Source: Amycolatopsis xylanica (GTDB lineage Bacteria > Actinomycetota > Actinomycetes > Mycobacteriales > Pseudonocardiaceae). Taken from it: a stretch of 64,000 bases of DNA. The notes under the pieces are model-generated. The model was not told where the DNA came from and did not search any database. It worked only from the letters and a program-made list of their open reading frames with translations. The position numbers and the translations under genes were made by a program. This document shows, piece by piece, positions 34,332-43,268 of this stretch. Position 1 is the first letter of the stretch; the number at the start of each line of letters is the position of its first letter. The DNA lies in NCBI RefSeq assembly GCF_900107045.1, contig NZ_FNON01000001.1, positions 1,364,001 to 1,428,000 of the forward strand, read 5' to 3'.

Positions 34332-34667
34332 GTCGTGAGTGTTCCGGCCGGTTATTGAGGGGAAAGGCCGAATACGGCGTGTTCCAGGGCTGGCCAGTGT
34401 GGACTTCCTCGGCTGATTTCGAGGTGGGTGCGCAGTGAAGCGAGGGTGCCCTTCAGTGCGTAGTAAGCACTCGGGGGCACCCTCGCTTCGCGACCAAGCT
34501 CGGATCAGGGTGGCTGTCGGCGCGAGTGGTACCTCTGCTGCGTCTAACGGAGCAGAGGTACCACTCGCTCACGACCTCCGGCCCGCGTGGCTGGGTGAAG
34601 GAGGCCCTCACCCAGCCACGCCACGTTTGGCTTGCTGCCCAATAGAACCGGCCGGAACACTCACGAC
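34332..34667. repeat. Family A palindrome with arms 292 bp apart enclosing three other hairpins
   Basis: The gap 34301-34725 has no gene. Left arm 34332-34353 and right arm 34646-34667 are perfect 22-bp complements of the family A type, but are separated by 292 bp. Inside are a hairpin at 34437-34489 (arms GAAGCGAGGGTGCCC/GGGCACCCTCGCTTC plus inner AGTGC/GCACT), a family D hairpin at 34522-34568 (perfect 18-bp arms starting GCGAGTGGTACC, 11-nt loop) and one at 34587-34619 (GTGGCTGGGTGA/TCACCCAGCCAC). It looks like successive insertion of palindromes into a palindrome. Confidence 0.85.
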
Positions 34668-34725
34668 GAAGGCGAGAAGCTGGTTGACTCGGGGCGACAG
34701 GTGCCGTGGGTGAGAGGAGATTCCG

Positions 34726-35214
34726 ATGGGTTCGTTCGACGTGCCGCTGGACGACGAACGTACGCAACTCGAGGCTTTCATCGAGGAGTACCGCACGGAG
34801 ATCGAGTCCACACTCGACGGTCTCACCGAGGCGCAGGTCCGCCGCAGCCTAGTCCCGTCGGCGACGACGTTGCTCGGGCTGCTCAAGCACGTCACGTGGA
34901 TGCAGCGGGTGTGGTTCGAGGAGTGCGTCGGCGGCACGTCGCGCCGCGACCTCGGCCTGGTCCAGACTCCGGACGACTCCTTCCGGCTCACCGAGGACGA
35001 CACGATCGCCTCGGTCACGGCGGCTTACCGGGAGGCCTGTGCCACGGCGCGGAAGGCGGTCGCGGATCTGCCGCTGGACACTGTTGTGACCGGGCATCGG
35101 TCTGGGCCGCGCACGGTGCATTGGGTGTACCTGCAGGTGCTGCGGGAACTGGCCCACCATTGCGGGCACGCCGACATCCTGCGCGAGCAGATCCTCGCTG
35201 ACCAGGCCGTTTGA
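34726..35214 (+). CDS. DinB/DUF664 family protein (mycothiol-type transferase fold)
   Basis: A 162-residue four-helix-bundle protein of the DinB/DUF664 group. TLLGLLKHVTWMQRVWFEECV places the first metal His (about 52), and LRELAHHCGHADILREQI supplies the pair near 144-148, the usual His triad. Related actinobacterial enzymes are mycothiol- or thiol-dependent transferases or isomerases. No signal peptide. GAGAGG at 34711-34716 precedes the ATG. Substrate unknown. Confidence 0.9.
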   Translation: MGSFDVPLDDERTQLEAFIEEYRTEIESTLDGLTEAQVRRSLVPSATTLLGLLKHVTWMQRVWFEECVGGTSRRDLGLVQTPDDSFRLTEDDTIASVTAAYREACATARKAVADLPLDTVVTGHRSGPRTVHWVYLQVLRELAHHCGHADILREQILADQAV

Positions 35215-35258
35215 GCCACGCCTCGCATTATTCGGCGGAACTCTGACTCCTCGGTCAG

Positions 35259-35264
35259 TACGCT
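35259..35264 (+). promoter_or_regulatory. -10 element of an apparently leaderless promoter (PPOX gene)
   Basis: TACGCT ends 7 nt before the GTG at 35272, and no ribosome site is present, so a leaderless start is likely. Confidence 0.45.
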
Positions 35265-35271
35265 GTGGACA

Positions 35272-35679
35272 GTGGAGATCGCTGAAGCACGAGCCCGGTT
35301 CGCCGCCGCACGCGTGGCAAGGCTCGCCACGGCCGACGCCGCCGGGGTGCCGCATCTGGTGCCGGTGACGTTCGCCGTGGCGGGCGACGAGATCGTGTTC
35401 GCGGTCGACCACAAGCCGAAGTCGACCCTGGCGTTGAAGCGGCTGGCGAACATCAAGGCCAACCCGGCGGTGAGCTTTCTCGTCGACCACTACGACGATG
35501 ACTGGGACCGGCTGTGGTGGGTCCGTGCCGACGGCGAGGCCGCGGTGACCGACCGGCCCGAGCCGGTGAGCTGGTTGCGGGCGAAGTATCCGCAGTACGA
35601 GGAACATCCGCCGCAAGGGCCGGTCGTGCTCACGAGGGTCGCGGTCTGGCGTGGTTGGAGCAGCACGTCGGAGTCGTGA
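35272..35679 (+). CDS. PPOX-class F420/FMN-dependent enzyme (TIGR03668-like)
   Basis: A 135-residue split-barrel protein. ARVARLATADAAGVPHLVPV, TFAVAGDEIVFAVDHKPKST, and NPAVSFLVDHYDDDWDRLWW then VRADG match the TIGR03668 group of F420-binding actinobacterial proteins; the WW-VRADG block is characteristic. It starts at GTG 35272. The end (SES-stop) is encoded by the left arm of a family A palindrome, so the original C-terminus may have been replaced. The substrate is unknown. Confidence 0.9.
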   Translation: MEIAEARARFAAARVARLATADAAGVPHLVPVTFAVAGDEIVFAVDHKPKSTLALKRLANIKANPAVSFLVDHYDDDWDRLWWVRADGEAAVTDRPEPVSWLRAKYPQYEEHPPQGPVVLTRVAVWRGWSSTSES

Positions 35680-35718
35680 GCGTTGCGGGCGGTTCTAACC
35701 GCCCGCAACGCTCACGAC
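35673..35718. terminator. Family A palindrome overlapping a stop codon
   Basis: GTCGTGAGCGTTGCGGGCGG, TTCTAA, then complement: almost identical to 28296-28341. It carries the Ser-stop of the PPOX gene and sits between convergent genes. Confidence 0.8.
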
Positions 35719-35726
35719 CCCGGTGC

Positions 35727-37277
35727 TCAGTTCTTGCGGAAGGCGGCGACCAGGCGCAACGGGTCCGGTCGCAGCAGGGACGCCGCGGAGTAGAGCGAGG
35801 CGGCGACGACCAGCGCGATGAACCACCAGTCGTAGAGGCCCTGCTCGCCGGTCGGGTAGTAGACGCAGACCAGGAACACGGAGACGCCGACGACGACGGC
35901 CATGTGCTTCGGCTGCCACTTGAAGGTGGACAGGATGACGAAGCCCCAGGTCAGGTACCACGGCAGGGTGGGCGGCGCGAGGATCGCGACGGCCAGTAGT
36001 GCCAGTGCCATGTGGAAGACGGCCTTGTTGCCGCCGTCGCGGGCGAGCCACCACTGGCGGACCAGGTACGCGGTGAGCGCGACCATCGCGATCGCGCGGC
36101 AGACCGTCACGAACGGCGAGGACGGGACGTTCACCACGATGTGCACGAGCGAGTAGAAGATCTCGCCGATGCCGGTCGGGAAGTTGAGCCAGTTCGCGAT
36201 GAGCGTCGGCGCCTTGAGGCCGGTGGCCCAGCCGATGTTGAACGAGCCGAGCGAGATCCAGGTCCCGGCGACGAACACCGGCACGAAGATGCCGAGCGCG
36301 GGCAGCAGGGCGCGGAAGAAGTTGCGGGTCTTCGTGCCGCCTTCGAGGTGGTTGGCCCACATCCAGACGATGAACGGCAGCGCGATGGCCGCGGTCGGCT
36401 TGATCAGCATGCCGATGGTCACCAGCACCACGGCGAGCGCGTGCTTGCGCTCGAGGGTGGCGAGCACGCCGGTGGTGAGGAAGCCGAGCATGAGCAGGTC
36501 GTTGTGCGGGCCGCCGACGAGGTGGATGACCATCATCGGGCTGGCGACGGCGAGCCACATGGTGACCGGGAGGCGGCCGCCGAGGTGCTTGACCAGCCGA
36601 GGCAGCGCCCACAGCATCATCGCGAGGCCGATGAGCAGCACGAGCCTCGTGAGGATGACGCCGGCGATCATGTTGTTGCCGGTGATCGAGACGATGCCCT
36701 TGGCGACCAGCAGGAACAGCGGGCCGTACGGGGCGGGCGTGGTCTGCCAGAGCGGGTGGACGTTCTGCACGACGTCCGGGAGCACGTTCAGCTCGGCGGG
36801 GCCGTGGTCGTACGGGTCGAGCCCGTAGAGCAGCTGGGCGCCCTGGCCGAGGTAGGAGAACACGTCACGGGTGAACAGCGGCGGCGACACCAGCAGCGGC
36901 GCCATCCAGCAGCCGGCGGCGACCAGGATGGGCCGGGTGCCGATGCGGCCGGCGAGCACGTAGCGGCCCAGGCGCACCCAGGCCCACACCACGAGCGCGA
37001 AGCCGCTGTAGAGGAAGACGTTCGCGAGTGCCCGGCCGTGGCCGTAGCGGATCCACGACAACGGGCCGTGGCCGAGGACGGGGTCGCGGATCAGGATGCC
37101 ACCGGCGCCGAGCGCGGCGATCATCAGCAGCGCGGCACCGATGGTGCCCATCGCGATGGTCCGGTACGGGAAGCGTGAGGGCACCTTGATGCGGTCGGCC
37201 AGCGGTTTCGCTGTAGCCGCCGAGGTGCGCTGCGCCGAGCCGTCTGCCTCCGGCGCTGGGTCTGTAGTGGTCGCCAT
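35727..37277 (-). CDS. mptB: Polyprenol-phosphomannose-dependent alpha-1,6-mannosyltransferase
   Basis: A 516-residue GT-C membrane glycosyltransferase of the MptA/MptB group, which adds alpha-1,6-mannose from polyprenyl-phospho-mannose to lipomannan-type cores. Around 12 membrane segments are visible. The catalytic-loop acidic pair is in LLVSPPLFTRDVFSYLGQG, followed by YGLDPYDHGPAELN, WQTTPAPYGPLFLL and HLVGGPHNDLLMLGFL, all characteristic. The ATG at 37277 starts a short hydrophilic N-terminus; the upstream in-frame extension to 37391 is unlikely. It is convergent with the PPOX gene. The symbol is by resemblance; MptA would be the alternative. Confidence 0.87.
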   Translation of the reverse strand: MATTTDPAPEADGSAQRTSAATAKPLADRIKVPSRFPYRTIAMGTIGAALLMIAALGAGGILIRDPVLGHGPLSWIRYGHGRALANVFLYSGFALVVWAWVRLGRYVLAGRIGTRPILVAAGCWMAPLLVSPPLFTRDVFSYLGQGAQLLYGLDPYDHGPAELNVLPDVVQNVHPLWQTTPAPYGPLFLLVAKGIVSITGNNMIAGVILTRLVLLIGLAMMLWALPRLVKHLGGRLPVTMWLAVASPMMVIHLVGGPHNDLLMLGFLTTGVLATLERKHALAVVLVTIGMLIKPTAAIALPFIVWMWANHLEGGTKTRNFFRALLPALGIFVPVFVAGTWISLGSFNIGWATGLKAPTLIANWLNFPTGIGEIFYSLVHIVVNVPSSPFVTVCRAIAMVALTAYLVRQWWLARDGGNKAVFHMALALLAVAILAPPTLPWYLTWGFVILSTFKWQPKHMAVVVGVSVFLVCVYYPTGEQGLYDWWFIALVVAASLYSAASLLRPDPLRLVAAFRKN

Positions 37278-37362
37278 GTCGATGGTGAAGATTACACACC
37301 AGTGCCGTAACGCCTGTCGGCAGACGCTGTTTTTCCCGATTCTGACAGGGTGTATGCACGCA

Positions 37363-38994
37363 TCAGTCAACCGCCGTTCGGACGCTGACACCGCCGGGCA
37401 GTGCCGCGAGCAGCGACTTCGTGTAGTTGTGTTTCGGGTCGAGCAGCACCTCTTCGACGGTGCCGACCTCGACGAGTTCGCCCCGGTACATCACGGCGAC
37501 GCGGTCGGCGATGTTCCAGGCCAGGCCCAGGTCGTGGGTGATCACCAGGCCGGCGAGGCCGAGTTCGCGGCGCAGCCGCAGCAGCAGCGCGAGTATCTCG
37601 CCGCGCACGGACGCGTCGAGTGAGGCGACGGGTTCGTCGGCGACGATCACGCCGGGGTCGAGCGCGAGCGCGCCCGCGATGACCACCCGCTGGCGCTGGC
37701 CACCGGACAGCTCGTGCGGGAGCCGCGCGAAGAACTTCTCGGCGGGCCGCAGCTCGGCCGCCTCCAGCGCGCGGGTGACGACCGCGCGCTCGTCGCCGAC
37801 GCCGTGGATGCGAGGTCCCTCGGCCACGGCCTCGTAGACGCTGTGGCGCGGGTTGAGCGCGCTCGTCGGGTCCTGCAGGACGAGCTGCACGTGCCGCCGG
37901 TAGGCCTTGAGCCCGGCCGCGGTGGACGGCATCGGCTCGCCGCGGTAGCGCACGGTGCCCGAGGTGGGCTGTTGCAGGCCGAGCAGTGTCCTGGCGAGTG
38001 TGGTCTTGCCGGAGCCGGATTGGCCGACCAGCGCGACGATCTCGTCGCGGTGCACGTCGAGTGAGACGCCCGCGACGGCGTTGATCCGCGCGCCGGTGCG
38101 GTCTTTGAACGTCACGCGCACGTCCTGGGCGGACAGCAGCGCCTCGGTGCCGCGTTCGCGGTCGGGTTCGGGTGGCAGCGGGGTGCTGGTGGCGGGCGCG
38201 TAGCGGGACACCGGGTCGCCGACCGTCGGGAACGCGGCGGCCAGGGCCTGGGTGTGCGGGTGCTCCGGCGAAGCCATCAGTTCGGCGCTGGGCCGCTGTT
38301 CGACGAGTTCGCCGTCGTACATGACCGCGGTGCGGGCGCAGGTGGACGCGAGCACCGACAGGTCGTGGCTGATCATGATCAGGCCGATGCCCTGTTCGGC
38401 GACGAGCTTGCCGAGCAGGTTGAGCACCTGGGCCTGCACGATCACGTCGAGCGCGGTGGTGGGCTCGTCGGCGATGATCAGCCGTGGCCCGCAGGCCAGC
38501 GCCATCGCGATCATCACGCGCTGTTTCTGCCCGCCGGACAGCTCGTGCGGGTACGCGCCAGCGCGGGAGGCGGGAAGGTCGACCTGCCGCAGCAGGTCCG
38601 CGACGCGGGCCTTGATCTGGGGCTCGGGCACGGTGGCGTGGATGCGCAGTGGTTCGGCGATCTGCTCGCCGATCCGGCGCACCGGGTTGAGCGCGTGCAT
38701 CGCGCCCTGGAACACCACCGAGGCCTCGCCCCAGCGGACGGCGCGCAGCCGTCCCCATTTCATGGTGGTGACGTCTTCGCCGTCGAGCAGGATCTCGCCG
38801 GTGATCTTGGCCGAGCGGGGCAGCAGGCGCAGCACGCTCATCGCGACGGTCGACTTGCCCGACCCCGACTCCCCCGCCACGCCGAGCGTGTCGCCGGGTT
38901 CGAGCTTGAGGCTGACCCCGCGCACGGCGTCGACGTCGCCGCTGCCGGTGCGGTAGGTGACGGTGAGGTCTTTGAGTTCCAGTAGCGCGGTCAC
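37363..38994 (-). CDS. Oligopeptide-type ABC transporter, fused tandem ATP-binding protein (DppD-DppF type)
   Basis: A 543-residue protein with two nucleotide-binding domains in one chain. Domain 1 (about 4-250): Walker A GESGSGKST (41-49), signature LSGGQKQRVMIA, Walker B LIIADEPTTALD. Domain 2 (about 280-530): Walker A GQSGSGKTT near 322, signature LSGGQRQRVVIAGA, Walker B VIVADEPVASLD; both carry the extended oligopeptide C-terminal stretch. It powers uptake through the two permeases upstream. It starts at GTG 38994, overlapping the dppC-type stop by 4 bp (GTGA), and is the last gene of the operon. Confidence 0.94.
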   Translation of the reverse strand: MTALLELKDLTVTYRTGSGDVDAVRGVSLKLEPGDTLGVAGESGSGKSTVAMSVLRLLPRSAKITGEILLDGEDVTTMKWGRLRAVRWGEASVVFQGAMHALNPVRRIGEQIAEPLRIHATVPEPQIKARVADLLRQVDLPASRAGAYPHELSGGQKQRVMIAMALACGPRLIIADEPTTALDVIVQAQVLNLLGKLVAEQGIGLIMISHDLSVLASTCARTAVMYDGELVEQRPSAELMASPEHPHTQALAAAFPTVGDPVSRYAPATSTPLPPEPDRERGTEALLSAQDVRVTFKDRTGARINAVAGVSLDVHRDEIVALVGQSGSGKTTLARTLLGLQQPTSGTVRYRGEPMPSTAAGLKAYRRHVQLVLQDPTSALNPRHSVYEAVAEGPRIHGVGDERAVVTRALEAAELRPAEKFFARLPHELSGGQRQRVVIAGALALDPGVIVADEPVASLDASVRGEILALLLRLRRELGLAGLVITHDLGLAWNIADRVAVMYRGELVEVGTVEEVLLDPKHNYTKSLLAALPGGVSVRTAVD

Positions 38995-39896
38995 GACCGC
39001 TCCCCCTTGAGCTGCGGGTTCAACACGGTCTCCAGCGCGCGCCCGACGAGCGTGAAGCACAGCACGACGGCGACGATCGCCAGGCCGGGCGGCAGCACGT
39101 TCCACCAGGCGCCTCGGCTGACGCCGCCGTTGGCGAGCACCTCGTGCAGCATGTTGCCCCACGAGATGACGTTCGGGTCGCCGACGCCGAGGAACGCCAG
39201 TGTCGCGTCGGCGATGACCGCGTTGCCGACGACGAGGGTGGTGTTGGCGAGCACGAGCGGCATGACGCCGGGCAGGACGTGCTTGCCGAGGATGTGCGCG
39301 TGGCCGCCGCCGAGCGCTTTCGCGCGCTCGATGTAGGGCCTGCTCTCGATGGTGAGCGTCTGTGCGCGGACCAGGCGGGCGGTGGTGGGCCACGCGGTGA
39401 TGCCGATGGCGAACACGATGGTCCACAGGCTCTTGGGCAGCACCGCGCCGAGCGCGAGCGCGAGCACCAGCGACGGCAGCACCAGGAAGAAGTCGGTGAA
39501 CCGCAGCAGCACCGCCGAAAGCCAGCCACCGAAGTGCGCGGCGGCCATGCCGACGATGGTACCGATCAGCACCGACAGGATGGTCGCGGAGAAGCCGACG
39601 AGCAGGGTCGCCCTGGCGCCCCAGTAGGACATCAGCAGCACGGACCGGCCCGCGATGTCGGTGCCGAGCAGGTAGCCGTTCCCGGGATCCTGGTACGGAC
39701 CGGCGGTCACCTTGGTGACGTCCAAATCAGACTCGTCGGTCAGCAGCGGCGCGAGCAGTGCGGCCACGACGATGACCGCGAGCAGCGCCAGGCCGATGAG
39801 CCCGCCCTTGTTGCGGGCGAACTCGTGCCACACCTTGGCTGCCGACTCGCGGCGCCGCCGCCAGGTGATCGCGCGGGCGTTTTCGGTGCTGGTCAT
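38991..39896 (-). CDS. Oligopeptide-type ABC transporter permease (DppC type)
   Basis: A 301-residue inner-membrane permease. After a cytoplasmic N-terminus it has about six membrane segments and the binding-protein-dependent transport (EAA) loop, SRPYIERAKALGGGHAHILG then KHVLPGVMPLVLA. The N-terminal NKGGLIGLALLAVIVVAALL with PLLTDESD is typical of DppC/OppC. Start ATG 39896, overlapping the DppB-type stop by 4 bp (ATGA). Partner of the DppB-type gene. Confidence 0.94.
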   Translation of the reverse strand: MTSTENARAITWRRRRESAAKVWHEFARNKGGLIGLALLAVIVVAALLAPLLTDESDLDVTKVTAGPYQDPGNGYLLGTDIAGRSVLLMSYWGARATLLVGFSATILSVLIGTIVGMAAAHFGGWLSAVLLRFTDFFLVLPSLVLALALGAVLPKSLWTIVFAIGITAWPTTARLVRAQTLTIESRPYIERAKALGGGHAHILGKHVLPGVMPLVLANTTLVVGNAVIADATLAFLGVGDPNVISWGNMLHEVLANGGVSRGAWWNVLPPGLAIVAVVLCFTLVGRALETVLNPQLKGERS

Positions 39897-40927
39897 GCGG
39901 TACGCACCCTCGGGTCGAGCACGCGGTAGAGCAGTTCCGCGAACAGGTTCATGGTCACCACGGACCCGGCCAGCACGATGAAGACCCCTTGCAGCACCGG
40001 GAGATCCGGCACCTTCAGCGCCTCGTAGGTGAGCAGCCCGAGTCCCGGCCAGCTGAAGACCGCCTCGACCGACACCGCGCCGGAGACGACGAGCCCGAAC
40101 TGGAGGAACACCAGCGTCACGGTCGGCAGGAGCGCGTTGGGCACGGCGTGGCGCTTGCGGACGAGTTCGTCGCGCAGGCCTTTGGCGCGGGCGGTGGTGA
40201 GGTAGTCGGCGTTCATCTCGCCGATCAGCGACGAGCGCATGATCAGCATGTACTGGGCGTAGAACACCACCAGCAGCGTCACGCACGGCAGCACCAGGTG
40301 GTGGATGACGTCGGTGGTCTGCGACCAGAAGTCCGGCGCCGCGTCGGGTGAGTGCATGCCGCGGCTGGGGAACAGGCCGCCGGTGGAGACGAGCAGCAGC
40401 AGGCCGAGCCAGAACTGCGGCACCGACCAGAGGGTGAGCGCGATGCCGGTGTTGGCGCGGTCGAAGAAGCTGTCGCGTTTCCACGCCGAGCGCACCCCGA
40501 GCCAGACGCCGAGCAGCACCGCGAGCACGGTCGCGGTGCCGACCAGCAGCACGGTGGGCCAGACGCGTTCGCCGATCATGTCGATGACGGGCCGGTTCTG
40601 GCCGTAGGAGTTGCCCATGTCGCCGTGCAGCAGCAGGCCGCGGAAGTAGTCGACGAACTGGGCGGGCAGTGACTTGTCGAGTCCCATGCTGGCGGCCAGT
40701 TCGGCGCGCTGCTTGGGGTCGGTGGGCCGTTCGCGCACGCGGGTGGCGAGCGGGTCGCCGGGCAGCGCGCGGAAGAGCAGGAAGCCGAGCGTGATGACCA
40801 GCACGAGGCTGACCAGCGCGCCGCCGACCTTGGTGAGGACGAACTTGAGGGTGCCGGTGCCGCCGCGGCGCTCATCAGGGTCGGTGAGCGCCGCGGCCGG
40901 GTCCAGCGAACTGAGTGCGGTGGACAA
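39893..40927 (-). CDS. Oligopeptide-type ABC transporter permease (DppB type)
   Basis: A 344-residue permease with six membrane segments. The family N-terminal pattern is FVLTKVGGALVSLVLVITLG, then LFRALPGDPLA; the EAA loop is in MNADYLTTARAKGLRDELVR, then KRHAVPNALLP. It forms the channel with the DppC-type protein. It starts 10 bp after the binding-protein stop and overlaps dppC by 4 bp, so the four genes are one operon. Confidence 0.94.
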   Translation of the reverse strand: MSTALSSLDPAAALTDPDERRGGTGTLKFVLTKVGGALVSLVLVITLGFLLFRALPGDPLATRVRERPTDPKQRAELAASMGLDKSLPAQFVDYFRGLLLHGDMGNSYGQNRPVIDMIGERVWPTVLLVGTATVLAVLLGVWLGVRSAWKRDSFFDRANTGIALTLWSVPQFWLGLLLLVSTGGLFPSRGMHSPDAAPDFWSQTTDVIHHLVLPCVTLLVVFYAQYMLIMRSSLIGEMNADYLTTARAKGLRDELVRKRHAVPNALLPTVTLVFLQFGLVVSGAVSVEAVFSWPGLGLLTYEALKVPDLPVLQGVFIVLAGSVVTMNLFAELLYRVLDPRVRTA

Positions 40928-40937
40928 GGTGTGGGTC

Positions 40938-42749
40938 CTACTCCCGGTCGTCCGCGGACTTGCCGCGCTTGGCGAGCACGACCCCGCCGCCGACGAGAAC
41001 GATCAGCACGACGGCGCCGATCACGATCCAGAGCACGGTGTTGCCGCCGCCGCTGTCACCGGACGAGCCCGCCTGACCCGCCACGGGGGTGGCGCCGTAG
41101 TAGCCCCAGTAGCCCATCTGCTCGAGGATCGCGCCCTCGGGCTGCGGCTGCTTGGTGAACGCCGAGAAGTTGTCGGAGCGGTAGGCCTCGAGGACGTTGT
41201 CGTAGTCGAGCACGACGTTGACGGCCTGGCTGGCGAGGCGGGCCTGCGCCTTCTTGACGATGTCGGCGCGCTTGGCCGGGTCGAACTCGGAGAGCTGCTG
41301 CTTGTAGAGCTCTTCGTATTCGGCGTCGCAGAAGAAGGTGTCGGTGCTGCCGCCCTTGCCCTCGGCGTTGGGCCGCTGGGCGCAGGTGTGCAGCGAGAGC
41401 GCGTAGTCGGGGTCGGGGCTGGTCGAGTAGCCGCCGATGGCCAGGTCGTAGTTGCCCGCGCTGGTGCGGTCGTTGAGCTCCTCGTCGGAGACGAGGTCGG
41501 GGGTGACGGTGATGCCGAGGTCCTTGAACCAGCCCTTGACGTACTCGGCGGTGCGCTGGTCGAACGGGCGCGAGGAGTGGCCGGTCAGTCGCAGTTCCAG
41601 CTTGCCGCCACCCGGGACGGTGCGGACGCCGTCGGGTCCCTTGGCGTAGCCGGCGGCGTCGAGCGCGGCGCCCGCGGCGGCGAGGTCGAACTTGCCGAGC
41701 TCACCGGCGGCGGGCGTCCAGTGGTAGGCGGAGAACGCCGCGGGGACGACGCCGGTGCCGACCTTGCCGTGGCCGGACATCACCCGGTCCACAATGGTCT
41801 GCGGGTCGATGGCCTGCACGAGCGCCTTGCGCAGCTTGATGTCCTTGAGCGCGGGGTTGCCGTTGCCGATGGGGACGTTGGCGTTGGTGGTGGTGCCGAA
41901 GTTGATGTTGATCTCGTTGTAGCGGCGGCCGGGCGCCTCGTTGGTGGTGATGCCCGGCTGGCCCTTGAGCGCGTCGAACTGGGTCGGGGTGAGCCGGTTG
42001 ATGACGTCGACCTCGTTCTGCTTCAACGCGTTCACGGCGGCTTCGGCGTCGTTGAACTTCAGCAGCTGCAGCGAGTCGATCTTGGGCGCGCCACGCCAGT
42101 AGTCCTTGTTGGCCTTGAACTTCACGTACTCGTTCTGCTTGTACTCGGTGAGCACGTAGGGGCCGCTGCCGACGCCGACGACGTCCATCGTGTCGGTCTT
42201 GGGGTCCTTGAGGTCGGTGATCGGCGCCCAGATGTGCTCGGGCACGATCGGCACGTCGAGCGCGGTCATCGTGGCCTGCGGCGTCTTGGTCTTGATGACC
42301 AGCGTCTTGTCGTCGGTCGCGGCGACCGAGGCGAAGTTGGTGACGTAGCTGCCGTTGGCGGTGCGCGCGGTCTCGTCGGTCAGCATCTTGTTGAACGTGA
42401 AGGCCGCGTCCTTGGCGGTGATCGGCTTGCCGTCGGACCACTTCATGTTCGGCCGGATGGTGTAGGTCCAGGTCAGCTTGTCGTCGGAGGCCTTCCAGGA
42501 CTCGGCGATGCCGCCGGTCGGCTGGGTGTCCTCGGCCGAGGGCAGCGTCAGGAACTCGTAGTTCAGGCGCCCGACCTGGGTGGCGGCGAGCAGCTCAGCG
42601 GTGAAGGGGTTGAGGTGGTCGATACCGGTGACCAGCGCTACCCGCAGCGTCTTGCCCTGTTGTGCCTGCGCGGGCGCCGCGAACGGAGCGGCCGCGAGCA
42701 TCCCCGCGAGTACCGCCGCACCGAGCCTTCTGCCGGAAAATCGCACCAT
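40938..42749 (-). CDS. Oligopeptide-type ABC substrate-binding protein with C-terminal membrane anchor
   Basis: A 603-residue extracellular binding protein (SBP family 5). LRVALVTGIDHLNPFTAELL, GGIAESWKASDDKLTWTYTI and RPNMKWSDGKPITAKDAAFT are typical of DppA/OppA. A signal peptide (about 1-29, ending APAQA) lacks a lipobox. Instead a Gly/Ser linker (SSGDSGGGN) leads to a C-terminal membrane span (VLWIVIGAVVLIVLVGGGVV) and a short basic tail, so it is anchored by its C-terminus, unlike the usual lipoprotein form. Start ATG 42749 with GAGGTGG just upstream. The promoter lies inside a duplicated 298-bp unit. Confidence 0.92.
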   Translation of the reverse strand: MVRFSGRRLGAAVLAGMLAAAPFAAPAQAQQGKTLRVALVTGIDHLNPFTAELLAATQVGRLNYEFLTLPSAEDTQPTGGIAESWKASDDKLTWTYTIRPNMKWSDGKPITAKDAAFTFNKMLTDETARTANGSYVTNFASVAATDDKTLVIKTKTPQATMTALDVPIVPEHIWAPITDLKDPKTDTMDVVGVGSGPYVLTEYKQNEYVKFKANKDYWRGAPKIDSLQLLKFNDAEAAVNALKQNEVDVINRLTPTQFDALKGQPGITTNEAPGRRYNEININFGTTTNANVPIGNGNPALKDIKLRKALVQAIDPQTIVDRVMSGHGKVGTGVVPAAFSAYHWTPAAGELGKFDLAAAGAALDAAGYAKGPDGVRTVPGGGKLELRLTGHSSRPFDQRTAEYVKGWFKDLGITVTPDLVSDEELNDRTSAGNYDLAIGGYSTSPDPDYALSLHTCAQRPNAEGKGGSTDTFFCDAEYEELYKQQLSEFDPAKRADIVKKAQARLASQAVNVVLDYDNVLEAYRSDNFSAFTKQPQPEGAILEQMGYWGYYGATPVAGQAGSSGDSGGGNTVLWIVIGAVVLIVLVGGGVVLAKRGKSADDRE

Positions 42750-42791
42750 GACCACCTCTGTTTTCTCGATTGGTCTCACCCCAAGGCGAAC

Positions 42792-42821
42792 AGGTAACCG
42801 GGAGCGCCCACTCGCTGTCAA
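42792..42821 (-). promoter_or_regulatory. Sigma-70-type promoter for the ABC importer operon (second copy at 43090-43119)
   Basis: On the minus strand a TTGACA -35 (42821-42816) and a TTACCT -10 (42797-42792) lie 18 bp apart. A second CATTGACA lies about 17 bp upstream (near 42840-42833), a possible operator repeat. The whole is repeated exactly 298 bp upstream by the tandem duplication. Confidence 0.5.
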
Positions 42822-42970
42822 TGATTACCCCCTGTCAATGCCAACCCGTGACAATGGGTCGCGCGGGTGATCATGCCGCATTCCGGGCGGCCGCCGGGTG
42901 AGAACCTCGGCAACGCGCCGGACCGGCTCCACCGAAGGTGGACTGGCCGCGTTTTGGTGGAGCCGGCGAG

Positions 42971-43057
42971 TTACCCGCGGGGCGCGAGAATGCCGTAGTC
43001 GTGGATCTTGCGGTAAATGGTCGCGCGGGACATGCCGAGTGCTTCGGCGGCGCGTTT
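42971..43057 (-). pseudogene. Duplicated 3' fragment of the mimR-like regulator
   Basis: The last 28 codons plus stop of the regulator (from KRAAEALGMSRATIY to ILAPRG), copied by the 298-bp tandem duplication. It has no start and is fused to intergenic sequence, so it is not expected to be expressed. Confidence 0.85.
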
Positions 43058-43268
43058 GTTTTCTCGATTGGTCTCACCCCAAGGCGAACAGGTAACCGGG
43101 AGCGCCCACTCGCTGTCAATGATTACCCCCTGTCAATGCCAACCCGTGACAATGGGTCGCGCGGGTGATCATGCCGCATTCCGGGCGGCCGCCGGGTGAG
43201 AACCTCGGCAACGCGCCGGACCGGCTCCACCGAAGGTGGACTGGCCGCGTTTTGGTGGAGCCGGCGAG

